Shown here piece after piece: positions 13,632-13,757 of a stretch of DNA of 13,757 bases; the first letter of the stretch is position 1; each line of letters starts with the position of its first letter. This DNA is from Candidatus Altarchaeum sp. CG2_30_32_3053. GTDB lineage: Archaea > Altiarchaeota > Altiarchaeia > Altiarchaeales > Altiarchaeaceae. The translations under genes were made by a program, and so were the position numbers. The notes under the pieces were generated by a model. It ran no database searches. It was not told the DNA's origin and worked only from the letters and a program-made list of their open reading frames with translations. The stretch is taken from positions 1-13,757 of the forward strand of contig MNZY01000199.1 of NCBI GenBank assembly GCA_001873845.1. Direction: 5' to 3'.

Positions 13632-13757
13632 TGAAAATCTTTGAGATTTTCAATCTTTAAAAAATCTGTGGGATTTTTTAAATACTAAAACCTTCGGTTT
13701 CAATCTTTAAAAATCTACAAGATTTTAAAATACTAAAAATCTACAAGATTTTCAATC
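13632..13757 (-). repeat. Second alternating hairpin array, inverted, open at the right edge
   Basis: Five stem-loops are visible: 13632-13652 (8 bp, loop tttga), 13656-13682 (11 bp, loop tgtgg), 13688-13700 (5 bp, loop ttc), 13710-13726 (6 bp, loop tacaa) and 13736-13752 (6 bp, loop tacaa). The linkers caatcttta and aatact are the reverse complements of those in the array at 4289. CAATC marks units at 13651, 13701 and 13753, giving periods of 50 and 52 bp. The array continues beyond the window. Confidence 0.85.

Larger units (their letters stand above)
13292..13757. other. Non-coding right end: element remnants and second hairpin array
   Basis: No convincing gene is present. In order it holds the GAPDH promoter area, a MITE-like element (13350-13494), another GTAAATATTCAG end (13506-13521), a cluster of strong stems (13554-13628) and the inverted hairpin array that continues past the window end. 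Confidence 0.7.

Noticed and set aside
13444..13653. 69-codon open frame on the - strand
   Set aside because: It is composed of the inverted hairpins and element ends; the peptide has no coherent pattern and there is no promoter.
1..13757. tRNA or rRNA genes
   Set aside because: I searched by eye for GC-rich cloverleaf motifs (GTTCRANNC with matching arms) and found none in the intergenic regions.

Overview
The window looks archaeal and AT-rich. The evidence is an archaeal-type DnaG (TOPRIM) protein, a family B DNA polymerase with archaeal motif order and an intein at the classic motif C site, a long-chain prenyl diphosphate synthase of the kind that feeds archaeal ether lipids, TATA-box-like elements about 25-35 nt upstream of several start codons, and almost no Shine-Dalgarno sequences. 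A bacterial-style class I GAPDH is present instead of the usual archaeal class II enzyme. This mix would fit a DPANN or Altiarchaeota-like lineage or a derived euryarchaeote, but the sequence read by eye cannot fix the lineage.

Layout. Bases 1-202 hold the C-terminal end of a probable DDE transposase that enters from the left edge, followed by T-rich tandem repeats (about 309-406). The + strand then carries dnaG (465-1688), a block of AT-rich 23/24-bp tandem repeats, and four membrane-protein genes of unknown role (1875-2456, 2611-2898, 2929-3123, 3155-4162). The last of these is a four-fold repeat of a DUF350-like membrane domain. Bases 4163-4860 are a 700-bp non-coding region with a striking array of small hairpins. 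On the - strand follow a long coiled-coil protein (4861-6126) and an aminoglycoside-phosphotransferase/choline-kinase-fold protein (6374-7453), whose 3' end has been tandemly duplicated into the downstream DNA as 53-bp repeats. Divergent from the kinase is the 1192-codon DNA polymerase B gene (7630-11208); residues 584-968 are an intein, leaving a spliced polymerase of 807 residues. Convergent with polB is a two-gene - strand unit, GAPDH (12281-13291) followed 15 bp later by a prenyl diphosphate synthase (11252-12265). The right end (13292-13757) is again non-coding: a 145-bp MITE-like element and the start of a second hairpin array, inverted relative to the first and running off the window.

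Function. dnaG and polB are replication or RNA-processing genes, and GAPDH and the prenyl synthase are core metabolism. The membrane-protein cluster, the coiled-coil protein and the kinase are accessory or unassigned. The most unusual content is non-coding: alternating two-hairpin repeats with a 50-52-bp period whose stems differ in sequence but stay complementary, GTAAYTAYTCAG-type ends that recur at three sites, and short tandem repeats placed directly in promoters or gene ends at several loci.
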